A stretch of 64,000 nucleotides of DNA from Mixophyes australis (lineage: Eukaryota > Chordata > Amphibia > Anura > Limnodynastidae), in contig JAVHZZ010000003.1 in the NCBI GenBank assembly GCA_036250195.1, positions 40,335,835 through 40,399,834 on the forward strand. Reading direction: 5' to 3'. Each line of letters opens with the position of its first letter. Position 1 is the stretch's first letter. The translations under genes were made by a program, and so were the position numbers. Shown here one piece after another: positions 10,540 through 21,499 of this stretch. The notes beneath the pieces are model-generated. The model was not told where the DNA came from. It saw only the letters and a list, made by a program, of their open reading frames with translations, and ran no database searches.

Positions 10540-12460
10540 ATTTTCTTTTCTTTATTTAACTATTTATTTTGAAACCGCATTAACAGTTTACATGAGTTTT
10601 CAAATATACATTCAGTTCAACAGCAAGTTGCAATTGGTACAAGTGTTCAAACAGATACCGTAGAGTAACATAACTTGCTTCAGAAATGTGGTAATCAAGT
10701 GTGAATAACAGAGAGAAGAAGATGAGAGACTCATGTGCAGAAGATAATTGAAACAATTAGCATGGAGCGGTGGTTATATGTTTTACAGGGGATAGGTGGG
10801 GTGGGGAAGTCATGGAGTAGGGGGGTTGGTATACACGGGGGGAGAGGAGGAGGATGGGTGTCTCGTTCAGTTAATCCCAGGTACTGGGGTGTGATGTGTG
10901 TGGAACCACGGCGTCCAAACCTCCTGGAATTTGGGAACGGTATCATTGAGGAGGGCGGTGATATTTTCCATGGAGGAAATAAACCACATACGATAAGTAG
11001 TTCTGTCTTTGAAGGTGATGTAGGTTGTTTCCATCCACGTGCAATGAGCAGTTTGGATGCCTTGCCGATCCCAGGGATGGGTTGGTTAAGTAGTATCTGT
11101 ACAGGTATCTTAGGTGCTCTGATACCAGTTGCCTGGAGAGCTATATCTAGGGTAGATCCCAGAAGGTCTGTATAATAGGGCATTCCCACCAAATGTGCAA
11201 GAAAGTGCCCTGAGCTCCACAAAGATGCCAACATCGGTCAGATACCGATGGGTATATACGATGACGTTTTTCTGGGACCAGGTATCAACGTGCATATATT
11301 TTGTAACAATTTTCCTGTAAATCGGAATTGATTGAGACCTTAGCCGTTCATGCGTGGATGATGGACCACTCCTCACTGTCCGGTGAGATCCCAAGGTCAC
11401 GCTGCCACGCTATTTCATGAGGCTCAGGTATTTGGTCTGATGTTGCGGTAAGCAAGAGATAAAAAAATTGATATGTTGCCTCTACGTCCAGCCGAGTACA
11501 TGCATTTTCATTCAAAAGAGGAGACTATGCAGAGTCATGTAGATCGGGATTGGGATTGTATAACATTTCTAATTTGTATTTATTGGAATTGTGTGGCTGG
11601 GGGTTGGTGGCATTTTATCCGAATTTCACTGTATGATGCAGGGTCTGTTTTCCCCATAATGTGTTGGAGGCGGTCAATCTTGTGTGATCTCCACCAGCGG
11701 GAGACTGCATCTGACTGACCTAGTGGAAACAGTGGATGAGTCCAGATGGGCGTCAGGAAGACGGTATGGGGCTAACGCGTGGCGTTTGTTTGACAGGTCC
11801 TATGTGATTAATGTGAAGGAGATGGAGGGGCACGTGTATGCCGAGGTGGGTCTGCAAGTTTTGGGGAGCCATGGCAGGTGGTGCACAGGTGCATCTGGAG
11901 TCAGCGCGTTTTCTATGTCCACCCACTTCTTGAGACCTGGATTAAGGCGCCATGAGATATTGTAGAGTAGCAAGGTAGTATTGGTGTAGTAATGGGAGCC
12001 CCAGGCCTCCTGCCTCCTTGGGTTTGGAAAGTAGTGACTTACTCAGTCTAGTTTTCCTGCCCCCCTAAATAAAGTGATTATATGCTGATTGAAGTGTTAT
12101 TAGTGTCCTATGAGGGATTGGTACTGGTAGTGTCTGAAAGAAGTATAGGAGGCGGAGGAGGACGTTCATTTTGACCACTTAAATTCTTCCTACCCAGGAG
12201 ATGTACATGGGTTCCCATTTGGATAAATCTTGTTGAATGCTTGTTAATAAGGGCAGATAGTTTGATCTGTACAGCCTTGAGTAGTGTTTGGTGATGTTCA
12301 CCCCGAGATATTTGATGGAACAAGGGCACCACTGGAAGTGTAGGACATTTGGAGAGATTCTTGGCTAAGACGAGGGATATGGAGTGATAAGGCTTTAGGT
12401 TTAGTGTCATTATTTTGACACGCTTTCCAAAGCGTGATAATTCTAGCATTAGGTTCATCC
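10540..12460 (-). pseudogene. antisense L1-type LINE, ORF2 3' end, heavily decayed
   Basis: Read on the minus strand, the pieces match the C-terminal third of an L1-type ORF2. At 12458-12108 a frame holds a post-RT segment (ISLVLAKNLSKCP). At 11400-11110 it holds a QSIPIYRKIVTKYM/RYLTD segment. At 11234-10731 there is a C-terminal tail (APKIPVQILLNQPIPGI). Frames change between pieces, so there are several indels. The 3' end lies at about 10545-10580. catccatt phrases occur at both ends (10535 and 12455) and may be a decayed target duplication. No poly(A) longer than a few bases survives. Confidence 0.75.
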
Positions 12461-12479
12461 ATTAATTTTCTTTGTTGTA

Positions 12480-13066
12480 AGTTGCAAGCTGACACCTTTG
12501 AGTAGTATTGAAGAAAAATACAAAACAAATACATTTTGTTTTAAATCTCCATGTGAGGCTTATCTATTCATATAAGTCAAAGTGACCCATGAGGGTTACA
12601 TACTGTCTTACATCACTTCTAATATATCAGCATAAACTGACTAGCTGGTGTGGTTCCCTATATACTGAAGAAAAAAGTATATGTTAAACAATGCAAATAC
12701 TTTGCTCTATTGTTTTTTTTTGTCGTGTGTCTGTATAAACAGGAAAGTCTCTTGTAACAGACGTTATTGCTGGCTGAATTGTCTATTCATTGATTAGAGC
12801 CACTGACTAAGAACTTGATGCAGAGTTTCACAGAAATGTGGCAATACTCAAGCATGCAGTGAGCAAGTTCTGCTTGATTTTCTGCTTTACCAGAACTGTT
12901 CTGACATATTAGAAAGTTCAGGGCTATAAGGTTCACTGTCCTTCACCACGTGCTTTTTTGTGGTCTAGTTCTAGTTTAAAACAATGCTTAGGAGGTCGGA
13001 GCTTCTCTATCTTTCACTTTTCTTGATTATAGAGGGCCAGATTAGGCACCAGACAGAATTAGTATT
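12480..13066. other. no gene seen
   Basis: AT-rich sequence with no recognisable frame or repeat. Confidence 0.4.
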
Positions 13067-13250
13067 GGGCAGCACGGTGGCTTAGGGGCTAGCACTGAGT
13101 TTATGAGTTCAATTCCCGACCATGGCCTTATCTGTGAGGAGTTTCTATGTTCTCCACGTGTTTGCGTGGGTTTCCTCCGGGTCCTCCGGTTTCCTCCCAC
13201 ACTCCAAAAACATACTGGTAGGTTAATTGGCTGCTAACAAATTGATCCTA

Positions 13251-13284
<34 letters not shown>

Positions 13285-13392
13285 GGGAATTTAGACTGTA
13301 AGCCCCAATGGGGCAGGGACTGATGTGAGTGAGTTCTCTGTACAGCGCTGTAGAATTAGTGGTGCTATATAAATAAATGGTAATAATAATAA
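13067..13392 (+). mobile_element. tRNA-like SINE, copy 1, with GT microsatellite
   Basis: The head has an RNA polymerase III type A-box match TGGCTTAGGGG (13078-13088) and B-box match GTTCAATTC (13107-13115). The two are closer together than in the copies at 26051 and 54949, so this copy lost about 20 bases between them. The conserved body runs from ttctccacgtg to ggttaattggctgc. A (GT)n run follows at 13253-13282, and the tail gcgctgtagaattag...tataaataaatgg ends in a TAA-type repeat. The tail resembles the 3' end of the L2 LINE at 24770. No clear TSD. Confidence 0.85.
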
Positions 13393-14714
13393 TTAATTAA
13401 ATGAGTCTGGGTATTTGGCCTTCAGTCACTTAAGAAATTACCTCCACAAATTGAATTTACCAATTAGGGCACGCACTGTGATGCCAATAAATGTTTAAAG
13501 AAGAAAAACTGATATAGTGAATGATGTTATCAGAAGTAGCGGTGATGGGATTATGTAATAAAACATATTATCAGAATTTGCAACAATTTACAGAATAAAA
13601 CTGTTTTCTTGAAAAAAATACATATTTAAAATTTACAAATAAGGCTTAAATAAACACTGTATTTTATATTAAAAAATACATTATACAAATACATTGGCAT
13701 GTTAACACTTCGAAGAACATCCCTTGCTGTGTTTTGCTGTTTGAGCTGTTTGTCCTGAAGCGGTCTCCTCTCTAGAAATCTTCAAAAGCATAATAAAGAC
13801 TTACCTGTTTTTCAAGCATTTCATTAATGCACCTCTACTTTTAGAATACCCAATGTGCTCTGTAATGATCTTCGTTCTCTTGCTAGCTATTTTGTATCAT
13901 GTATTTTTATTCTATAAGTGTAACGTTTTTTGAGTCCTATTAAGAGAAAAGCACTTTAAAAATAAAATTATTATTGTTATAATGTATTATTATTGGTCAA
14001 CAGTCTTTTCACCAAAGACTAAAAACTATGATTTGTGTCATCTGCCATCGGGAGAAGGCTGAAATACTTCATTAAACGCTACTTTTTTAATAAAGATACA
14101 GTGGATGTCATTTAATAGTTAACTCCTGATAGAAAACTTTATTTACTCACAAGAATCTAAAACAGTGCAGGTGTTATTTGTTTAATGACTAATAACTGAT
14201 CTGTTGCCGGATGCTTTTCAGATTGCCGTCTGGGACACGGCACAAGTTTATCTTGTGAATTAAGGTGAACCAATAATAAATACATCAAAACCTTCCAACC
14301 AGTTTCTTTTCTGTCAAAGACAAATTGGTCAAAATGTGCACAAACAAATGACAACATCCGTGAAGGAATGCCACTTACTATTCCCCTTCCAAGTTGGCTA
14401 AAGAAAGGCTTGTTTCACGGAAATGGCATTAATAATGCTGAGAAATGACATAAGATTTTTTTTGTAAAAGAAAGATCAGCCACGAAATGGAGCATGATCA
14501 AACATTAATATTATTAGTATTATTATTTTTTTATTATTTATTCTGTGCCACAAGGGTTCAGCTTTACCGGACACAGGTGGTTAGGTCTTACAACAAAATG
14601 ACAAAATAACATAAATAAAAAAGTGACAAAATGATATAAAGACAAACAACAATTTACATAATTACAGCCCTCAAAATGAAATAATAAGGAAACACTAGGA
14701 AAGACATCCACATA
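13393..14714. other. no gene seen
   Basis: AT-rich DNA without a supported gene. It has several A/T runs, including one near 14521-14545 (tattattattt type). Short frames here have no recognisable motif. Confidence 0.4.
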
Positions 14715-14919
14715 TAAGGCTGGGTGCACACTATAGGTTCCTCACCTAATTATCGGACCAATCACACGATAAACAACCGTTCGGACCAATATTGAATTAG
14801 TGTGTATGCTGCAGCGAGGAACGATTACCGTTCCAAAGCCCATTTAATGGGATGACGATCAATGGCGGATCCCTCTGGATCTACCAGTAACCGGCAGTGT
14901 CCATAGATCTTTATGGAGT

Positions 14920-15475
14920 TGTTAGGATCTGCCTTCACCCTATAGCATCTGCATGCTGCTTTGTATTAACAGCTCCTGCCTCCAGGACTATATTGTATTT
15001 GTTACATTGAATGTATTATCTGGCAGTACCACTTATTCACCAGAGGTGCTGCTATTGTGCCTTGCTTCTTCTTACCAACAGGGTTTAACCTGCTGCACGT
15101 ATTAATTATCTGCACCTGGTGGCTCCCTATTTATATCTGCCTCTCCCAGTTATCTGTGCTGGTCATTGTTGGTTTGTTGCTGTTCTTATTGTTGTGCTCT
15201 CCTGCTTCTCCTGTTCTAAGGGATGGTTACATGCTGCTGCTGACATCTCTGTACCGGATTTCTCTCCACTCAGTCATTCCACCTGCATAAGCTGTATTCC
15301 TTATTGCTACCAATTTTCAGCTTCACTCAGAAATCCTTGTTCAGTATCTGCAATACTTGTTTCGTGCCATTTTCTGTATTCTCTGGTTTATACCTGTTCA
15401 ATAAACATCTTATGCTTTCATCATATTCCGGGCTCCATGGCTGTGATTTCCAGTTTTCTGCATTGAAGTGTGACA
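14920..15475 (+). mobile_element. 5' LTR of a degenerate gypsy-like element
   Basis: It begins TGTTAGGATCTGCC and ends near 15475 (..gaagtgtgaca). The right-hand copy ends ..gaagcataaca, which pairs with TGTTA. The flanks ggagt (14915-14919) and ggaat (17525-17529) match at 4 of 5 bases and may be the target duplication. A polyadenylation-type aataaac lies near 15400. The last 36 bases form the left arm of the palindrome at 15439-15507. Confidence 0.8.
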
Positions 15476-15507
15476 CACTTCAATGCAGAAAACTGGAAAT
15501 CACAGCC
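15439..15507. repeat. perfect palindrome, two 34-bp arms, 1-base spacer
   Basis: Bases 15439-15472 are the exact reverse complement of 15474-15507, with a single a at 15473 between them. The left arm is LTR-end sequence that is also present at the end of the right LTR (about 17487-17517). The right arm is an inverted copy located where a tRNA primer-binding site would be expected. No normal primer-binding site is recognisable after it. Confidence 0.97.
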
Positions 15508-17162
15508 CAAAAAACAGCTTTGGAGTCGTGTAAAGATTCTGTTTCAGATTTTTATTCCTGGGACTCTCACTGAATTTGTTTCCATTTGTTTTCTCCTGCA
15601 ACATGTCTGTCTTACAAATTACTGAACTGCCTCTGCTACAGACTCTACAAATGGATATAATTTTGTTACTCTCCCAGTTGGCTCAGTTTTCTGCTTTACT
15701 TACGGACCCACTCAGGAGACTGTCCGATTTTGTTTCTCCCAATTCTAGTGCTGTTAATTTGTCTCAACCAACTTTCTCTTCTGCTAAATTAAACAACACC
15801 TTTTAATAGTGCTACTACAAACTTGCATTTAACCAAAAACTACTGTGTACCAAACTCCAGGTTAGTAGGCAGTCCACACCCCCATCTGACTGAAGAGGAG
15901 TGGCGGTGCAGAAGGACTACCAAATTTTGTCTTTACTGTGCCAGTAATGTACACTTCTTACTAGACTGTCCTCTCTGCATACCATGACAGCCTACAGAAC
16001 CTTCTTTGGTTTATTTCCCTCCTCATTCCGGATTTGTTTACGCTTCTACATTACAACCTTTTTTGCTCCCTGGGATAAGGCCTAATTTGCCAGCGTCACA
16101 TGACTGTCCTGAGGTGCCAGCTCCAGTGGCTTGTCCTGAGGCACCAGTTACAGCCGTCTGCCCCGAGGCACAAGCCTGCTCCTAGGTTTCAGCCTCTGTT
16201 GCCTGCTCCGAGGTGCCAGTCTCTGCCACCAGTTCTGAGGTGCCAGTCTGTTCCAAGGTCCCAGCATCCACCTCCTGTTCCAAGTTCCCAGCCTCCGCCT
16301 TCTGTTCCGAGTTGCCAGCCTCTGCCTCCAGTTCCAAGTTGCTAGGCTCTGAATCCAGTTCCTAAGATATAGCCCGCTTCTTAGAGGGCACTGCTCCTAC
16401 AGACTGCTTCACTGAGTGCTCTGCCCCTCCAATCTGCTCCAGAGACATTGCCACCTAATATGGTTCAACCTGAGTTGCCACTTAAAATGGTTCAGCCCGA
16501 GTTGCCACTAGATACGGTTCAGTCTGAGTTGCCACTAGATATGGTTCAGCCCAAGTTGCCACTAGATATGGTCGCACTTAAGAAGGTGCAGCCAGAGTCG
16601 CACTTAAGGCGGTGCTGTCCAGTCCGAGGCTTCTCCCAGTGCTGTCCAGTCCATTTGTGCCCAGTCCGCGCCGTCCTCCAAGTGTGCCGAGTCCGGGCCG
16701 TCTCTTGTCCTACTGAAGTATTGTGCTTCGTATTTCCCTTACATACCTAGCCTTGTTAACAACCCAAAGAGGCTGCTACTGTTTTTGTTATCTCATTTTA
16801 GAGGAGATGCCTTGGAATGGGCAAACCCCTTTATAGATACTAATGATCCCATCCTATCAGATTTGCAACTTTTTACTGAGGTGGTAATCGGCAAGTATGC
16901 GACATCTCCTGCAGTTCTATCTTGCGGGTCAACTGTGCATCCGGCAATAACATCCATCTCCCCAGTCCAAGAATTACCACTGTGCGACACCCAATTGTTT
17001 CAGGCTCCCATTTTTTTCTCGTAAAAAGAGAGGGAGCAAAGAACATAGTAGGGTCTGCTGTGTCTCAACTCTCCTCTAGCATGATTTATTTATCCTTTCC
17101 GCCCTTGGAGAAGGACTTCTCTACCAACACCCTCATAGTGGACTATGATTCTGGCTGTTTTT
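15508..17162 (+). pseudogene. gag-like interior of the degenerate gypsy-like element, rearranged
   Basis: At 15928-15969 the frame reads a CCHC zinc knuckle of spacing C-x2-C-x4-H-x4-C (CLYCASNVHFLLDC), the nucleic-acid-binding motif of gag. At about 16100-16345 there is a Pro/Val/Arg-rich run from 24-bp-type repeats (ccagt, gaggtgcc clauses). At about 16450-16590 there are 27-30-bp repeats (gttgccactagatatggtt). At 16785-16890 a capsid-like segment reads ALEWANPFID. The capsid-like piece lies after the zinc knuckle, the reverse of the usual gag order, so the interior is rearranged or spliced from two copies. No pol domain is present. The element is non-autonomous and dead. Confidence 0.7.
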
Positions 17163-17524
17163 AGAGGTGCTGCTTTTGTGCCTTGCTTCTTCTTACTACT
17201 AAAGGTTAACCTGCTGCACTAATTAATCACCTGTACCTGGTGGCTCCCTATTTTTATCTGCCTCTCCCAGTTACCTGTGCTGGTCATTGTTGTTATATTA
17301 CTACTAATATTGTTGTGCTCTCCTGCTTCTCCTGTTCTCTGGAATTTCTACATGCTGCTGCTAACATCTCTGTACCACATTTCTCACCACTCAATCATTT
17401 CACCTGCATCAGCTGTATTCCTTATTGCTTATTGGTTTACACCTGTTTAATAAACAACTTATGCTTTCATCATATTCCGGGCTCCATGGCTGTGATTTCC
17501 AGTTTTCTGCATTGAAGCATAACA
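17163..17524 (+). mobile_element. 3' LTR of the same element, 5' part missing
   Basis: From agaggtgctgc (17163) to the end this copies the left LTR from 15042 on, with small deletions (362 versus 434 bases). The first 120-odd LTR bases are absent. It ends GAAGCATAACA at 17524, followed by ggaat, the possible target duplication. Confidence 0.8.
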
Positions 17525-17714
17525 GGAATGTGCAAAGTCACAATTTTTTCACCCGATGGTTATGACAGATGAAGAGCACAGATCTGAAGATAAATCTTGT
17601 AACTCGTGTATAGTGTGTACACATGAATCGGCCCGCTGATCGGGAATTTTAGTCATTGGTAAAATCATTAACAATATCACATCGGAATACATTTTCTGTA
17701 GTGTGTACCCAGCC

Positions 17715-18624
17715 TAACACTGGAGATAAATAGATCCAACAAGATAATATATAAAGATTACATGACAAAATTCATAAAAATAAGTGCTGTGCTATTCATA
17801 TTCAAAACCAGAAAACATGCACAAACGTGCTTGTATTGCCCTTAGCAACCCTTAAATATATAGAAAAAAAAATTATTATCTTGTATAAAATAACATTCTA
17901 ATTTCACCTGCCTGTCATGCTATTTTGCACTATATGTTATCTTTTATCCCTAGAAAATGCCCCCAAACATTAAATCAAGGATTTGCTGTATTTGGAGACG
18001 GTCCAGAAGATCAGCTGATTCACCTCCAACAGCCTCCTACATAGGAACTGCATAAAATCGTTTGCACCTAAATGTAGTTTCTTGAACGGCTGGGACTCAA
18101 ATGGATCCATTGCCAAAAATAACAATTGTACAAGATCAATCCTGAGCATATGTAATGGCACTTAGAAAAAAAAGAAAGGATTTTTAGGGAATCTGAGATT
18201 TTGTTACATACGGGCTGCTTGTAAATCAGAAGGATACTACATTAAATCAATGCGGTCATTTAGCTAGAAAAACAGCCATGTCGTTGACTCAATCAAGTCT
18301 TGAAAGCTTTGCCATATTTTGATCATAGTCAGAAAAATAAAAATGTTGTGTAACTTATTGCCTGTCTGTATGTCAAAAACATTATGAAAAACGCCTGGAT
18401 ACAAACCAAAGGCTCATAAATTCGGAGAGGTCGTGTGCTGACATTATTTCACAATTCAGAGAAGTAGATTATTAATACACCAAGGGAGGAAATTATATAT
18501 ACATATCTATATATATATATATATATTTATATATATAAGGGATAGCCCTGCCAATTAAAATAAGAGAACATCTTTTTGAAATGTTCAAATGTTATATATG
18601 ATAACTGTAGTGTATTTTTCAACT
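17715..18624. other. no gene seen; AT microsatellite
   Basis: AT-rich sequence without a supported frame. A TA-rich run lies at about 18497-18537. Confidence 0.5.
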
Positions 18625-19055
18625 CTGCAAATGTTAATCTTGTGTATGCCGTCTGCATATTATGCTGTCTTGTTAGTCTTGTTAGTTTTGTTTATGCTAT
18701 CTGCATATTATGCTGTCTTGTTAGTCCTGTTTATGCTGTCTGTATGTTTTGTTCTATTGTTAGTCTTGTTAGTCTTGTCTATGCTGTCTGCATATTATGC
18801 TATTTTATTAGTCTTGTTTATGCTGTCTGCATACTATGCTGTCTTGTTAGTCTTGTTAGTCTTGCTAGTCCTGTTTAAGCTTTCTGCATATTATGCTGTC
18901 TTGTTAATGCAGCCTGCATATTATGCTGTCTTGTTAGCCTTGTTTATGCTGTCTGCATATTATGCTGTCTTATAAGTCTTGTTAGCCTTGTATATGCTGT
19001 CTGCATATTATGCTGTCTTGTTAGTCTTGTTTATGCTCTCTGCATATTATGCTGT
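18625..19055. repeat. minisatellite, left part (about 39-bp unit)
   Basis: About ten imperfect units carry the clauses cttgttagtcttg, tttatgctgtctg and catattatgctgt. Unit length varies because the ttagtcttg clause is itself duplicated. The array is interrupted at 19055 by a gypsy element and resumes at 20844. Frames through it give Leu/Val/Tyr/Ala-rich repeats and are not genes. Confidence 0.9.
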
Positions 19056-19262
19056 TGCTAGCAGCCCCGCCTGGCGTCCTGGCCGTCTCCTTGGTGATGT
19101 CACTTCCTCCAGCCAGTGTATCCCTGACAGCGTGCCCCGGCAGGCAGTACAGCCGGGCGCATGCGCTGACCTTGTCCCAGCCTGCGGGCTGATTAATTAT
19201 TATCGTGCCCATTAGTCCTGAGGGTTAGGGCAAAGCCCTGATTGGTGGATTCTAGTATTTAG
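19056..19262 (+). mobile_element. 5' LTR (partial) of a second chromodomain gypsy element
   Basis: It begins TGCTAGCAGCC, which differs from the 3' LTR start TGTTAGGAGCC by two substitutions. It follows TSD GCTGT (19051-19055), repeated at 20839-20843. It matches the 3' LTR up to ctagtattta and then jumps straight into integrase sequence. The rest of the LTR and most of the interior are deleted. Confidence 0.85.
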
Positions 19263-20220
19263 CCTCTCAAGATTTGGCTATCCTGTTCATTCAACAAATA
19301 TTCCATTTACATGGACTTCCTACTGATATTGTTTCCGATCGTGGCTCTCAGTTTGTAGCACAGTTCTGGAAATCTTTCTGTGTTCTTCTTGGAATCAAGA
19401 TCAGTCTTTCATCTGCATACCACCCTCAATCTAATGTCCAAACTGAAAGGGTTAACCAGTCCCTAGAGCAGTTCCTGTGATGTTATACCACAGAGTTCCA
19501 CGATAACTGGTTCTCCTTGTTACCCTGGGCAGAATTTGCCTATAATAATTCATGTCATTCATCCACTCAAACTTCTATTGTAATTTTGGTTTCCATCCCA
19601 GATCCAATTCCTTGTATTCTCTAAAATCCGCTGGTATTCAGGAGATTCATTCCACAGCAACTGATCTCAAGGTTATCTGGAAGTAAGTGCAGTCCTCTTT
19701 AAGACGAGCCCTTTATTTTTCGCTAAAACATTTTTGGATCGCCACCGTACTAACTGTTCCTTCAACGTGGGGCAAAAAATGTGGCTTTCAACCCACATCA
19801 GACTTAAACAGCCCTGCAGAAAACTTGGGCCTAAGTTTATTGGACCATTCACCTTCACTAAACAAACAAACTCCGTAGCCTTCAGGTTGAAGATTCCCAG
19901 CTCATTGAGGATTCCTAACACCTTTCACTGCTCTCTTCTCAAGCCTGTGTTGTGCCAAGACCAATCTCAGCCTTCAAGTACTCGAGTACCAGATTTGAAG
20001 GAATCTCAGAAGTATGTCATCTAAAAAATTCTTGACTCTAAGAAAGTGCAGGGTCAGGTCTACTTTCTGGTTCAGTGGATCAATCATAGTGTGGAGGAAC
20101 GGTCCTGGGTTTCACGAAGACGCCTTCATGCAAAAAAACGTATCCAAAGATTCTTCAAGCAGTTTCCTAGAAAGCCGGGATTTCAGGGTTCTTTGACCCC
20201 TCCTCAAGGGGGGGGGGGGG
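19263..20220 (+). pseudogene. integrase core and chromodomain of the second gypsy element
   Basis: The frame at about 19274-19480 shows the integrase core with IVSDRGSQF (second catalytic Asp) and TERVNQ (third catalytic residue, Glu), ending at TGA 19478-19480. The frame at 19734-20024 carries the GPF-type motif (KFIGPF) and SLLKPV. The frame at 20046-20200 carries chromodomain pieces (VYFLVQW, ERSWV). Everything before the second catalytic Asp (gag, protease, reverse transcriptase, RNase H, zinc finger) is gone. A G-run at about 20208-20220 is the polypurine tract before the 3' LTR. Related to the element at 1-2105 by domain order. Confidence 0.88.
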
Positions 20221-20223
20221 TAT

Positions 20224-20838
20224 TGTTAGGAGCCGGACGCCGGCAGGCAGTACAGTCGGGTGCATGCACTGACCTTGTCCCAGCCTGCGGGCTGATTTAT
20301 ATAGTGCCCATTAGTCTGACCCTGAGGGTTATTACAGGGCAAAGCCCTGATTGGTGGATTCTAGTATTTAAGGCAGGAAGGGCTTAGTCTCCCTGCCGGT
20401 TATAGCGCTACTGACCCAGTCTTGCTGACCTGCTCCTGTCTGTTGTATCCTGTCCTGTGGATACTCTGTTGGATTTTCTGTGTATGACCCCTGCCTGGAC
20501 TTTGGACTCTGCCTGTTTGCCTGTGACCCTGCCCTTTGGCCTGTACTTTGGACCACGCTACGTTGCCTGTGACCCTGACTCTTTGGCGTGATATTGACTA
20601 TTCTGCTTGCCTGTGACCCTTGACCTTGGCTACCGTCTGACTATCCGCTGCCTTTTATCCAGCCTCCTAGCCTGCCGCTACGGGCCTGTAATACCAACTC
20701 ACACTATGCCTGGAGTTAAGTCCTGGGGCCATCTGAGTACCGGTGAGCATATCAAGTTCTAAGGGAAAGGCGGCTGCTATAGGTGAAGACCTCCGCCATC
20801 TTGTTCTGTGAGTTGGTGATCAGACCGTCAGCCTAACA
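20224..20838 (+). mobile_element. 3' LTR of the second gypsy element (615 bp)
   Basis: It starts TGTTAGG and ends CCTAACA, a 7-base terminal inverted repeat. The 3' half carries aaaggcggctgctatagg, which recurs in the solo LTR at 47282-47976. It is followed at once by TSD GCTGT (20839-20843) and the resumed minisatellite. The whole element, 19056-20838, is only 1783 bp. Confidence 0.92.
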
Positions 20839-20843
20839 GCTGT

Positions 20844-21000
20844 CTTGTTAGTCTTGTTTATGCTGTCTGCATATTATGCTGCCTTGTTAGTCTAGTTAGT
20901 CTTGTTTATGCTGTCTGCATATTATGCTGTTTTGTTAGTCTTATTTATGCTCTTTGCATATTATGCTGTCTCGTTAGTCTTGTTTATGCTCTCTGCTTAG
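20844..21000. repeat. minisatellite, right part
   Basis: The same 39-bp-type units as 18625-19055 continue for about four more units, showing that the gypsy element entered an existing array. Confidence 0.9.
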
Positions 21001-21084
21001 AACTTTCAATTAATGTTTAATCTGTACATAAACATCAATAGGCACAGCTGCTAGTCATAAGACTGTATTACCGATCACACAGAA

Positions 21085-21240
21085 GGAGAATTATATAAGG
21101 CATAATGCACTCCCTACTGTCAACTATTTGAATATAAAAAGTCACAATACTACAGTTAGCCTAGGGCGATCCCAGGGCTTGTATCAGCTCTGATTATAAC
21201 AACACAAGGTTGTAGGGAGTGCCTTATTCCTATATTATAC
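21085..21240. repeat. foldback element, low certainty
   Basis: aaggcataatgcactccctac and, downstream, gtagggagtgccttattcc form imperfect inverted arms around a short loop. An (AT)n run follows at about 21268-21301. No clear TSD. Confidence 0.5.
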
Positions 21241-21264
21241 AGAAGTTTTCCCAGTGACATCACT

Positions 21265-21306
<42 letters not shown>

Positions 21307-21499
21307 GAGGAGCTACAACATATATTAGCAACACTTGTGTATTATATACCCCATCTTGAGGTAGGATGATAGTGCAGCACAGCTGTTGTTGAAGATCAAA
21401 GTGATGTTCATTGTAGATCAATGAATGGCTGGTCCTTTTCAATGTAGTTGGCATGGAAATAAACACACAGAACACCAATGTTATATGACCACATGCAGC

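Larger units (their letters stand above)
14718..17714. mobile_element. terminal-inverted-repeat element (TSD TAA) split by an LTR element
   Basis: The left end GGCTGGGTGCACACTATAG (14718) matches the reverse complement of the right end CTGTAGTGTGTACCCAGCC (17696-17714). Both flanks are TAA (14715-14717 and 17715-17717). Without the inserted LTR element about 390 bp remain, non-coding. The 3-bp target and GG/CC ends resemble PIF/Harbinger-type non-autonomous elements; the superfamily is an inference. Confidence 0.75.

Noticed and set aside
13078..13115. Host tRNA gene suggested by A-box and B-box matches
   Set aside because: No cloverleaf folds, and the same head is followed by the SINE body in several copies.
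16100..16345. Pro-rich 81-codon frame as a host structural protein
   Set aside because: It lies between the LTRs of a degenerate element and is made of short tandem repeats.
18576..18975. Leu/Val/Tyr-rich frames resembling membrane segments
   Set aside because: They are the translated 39-bp-type minisatellite in two frames, not a membrane protein.
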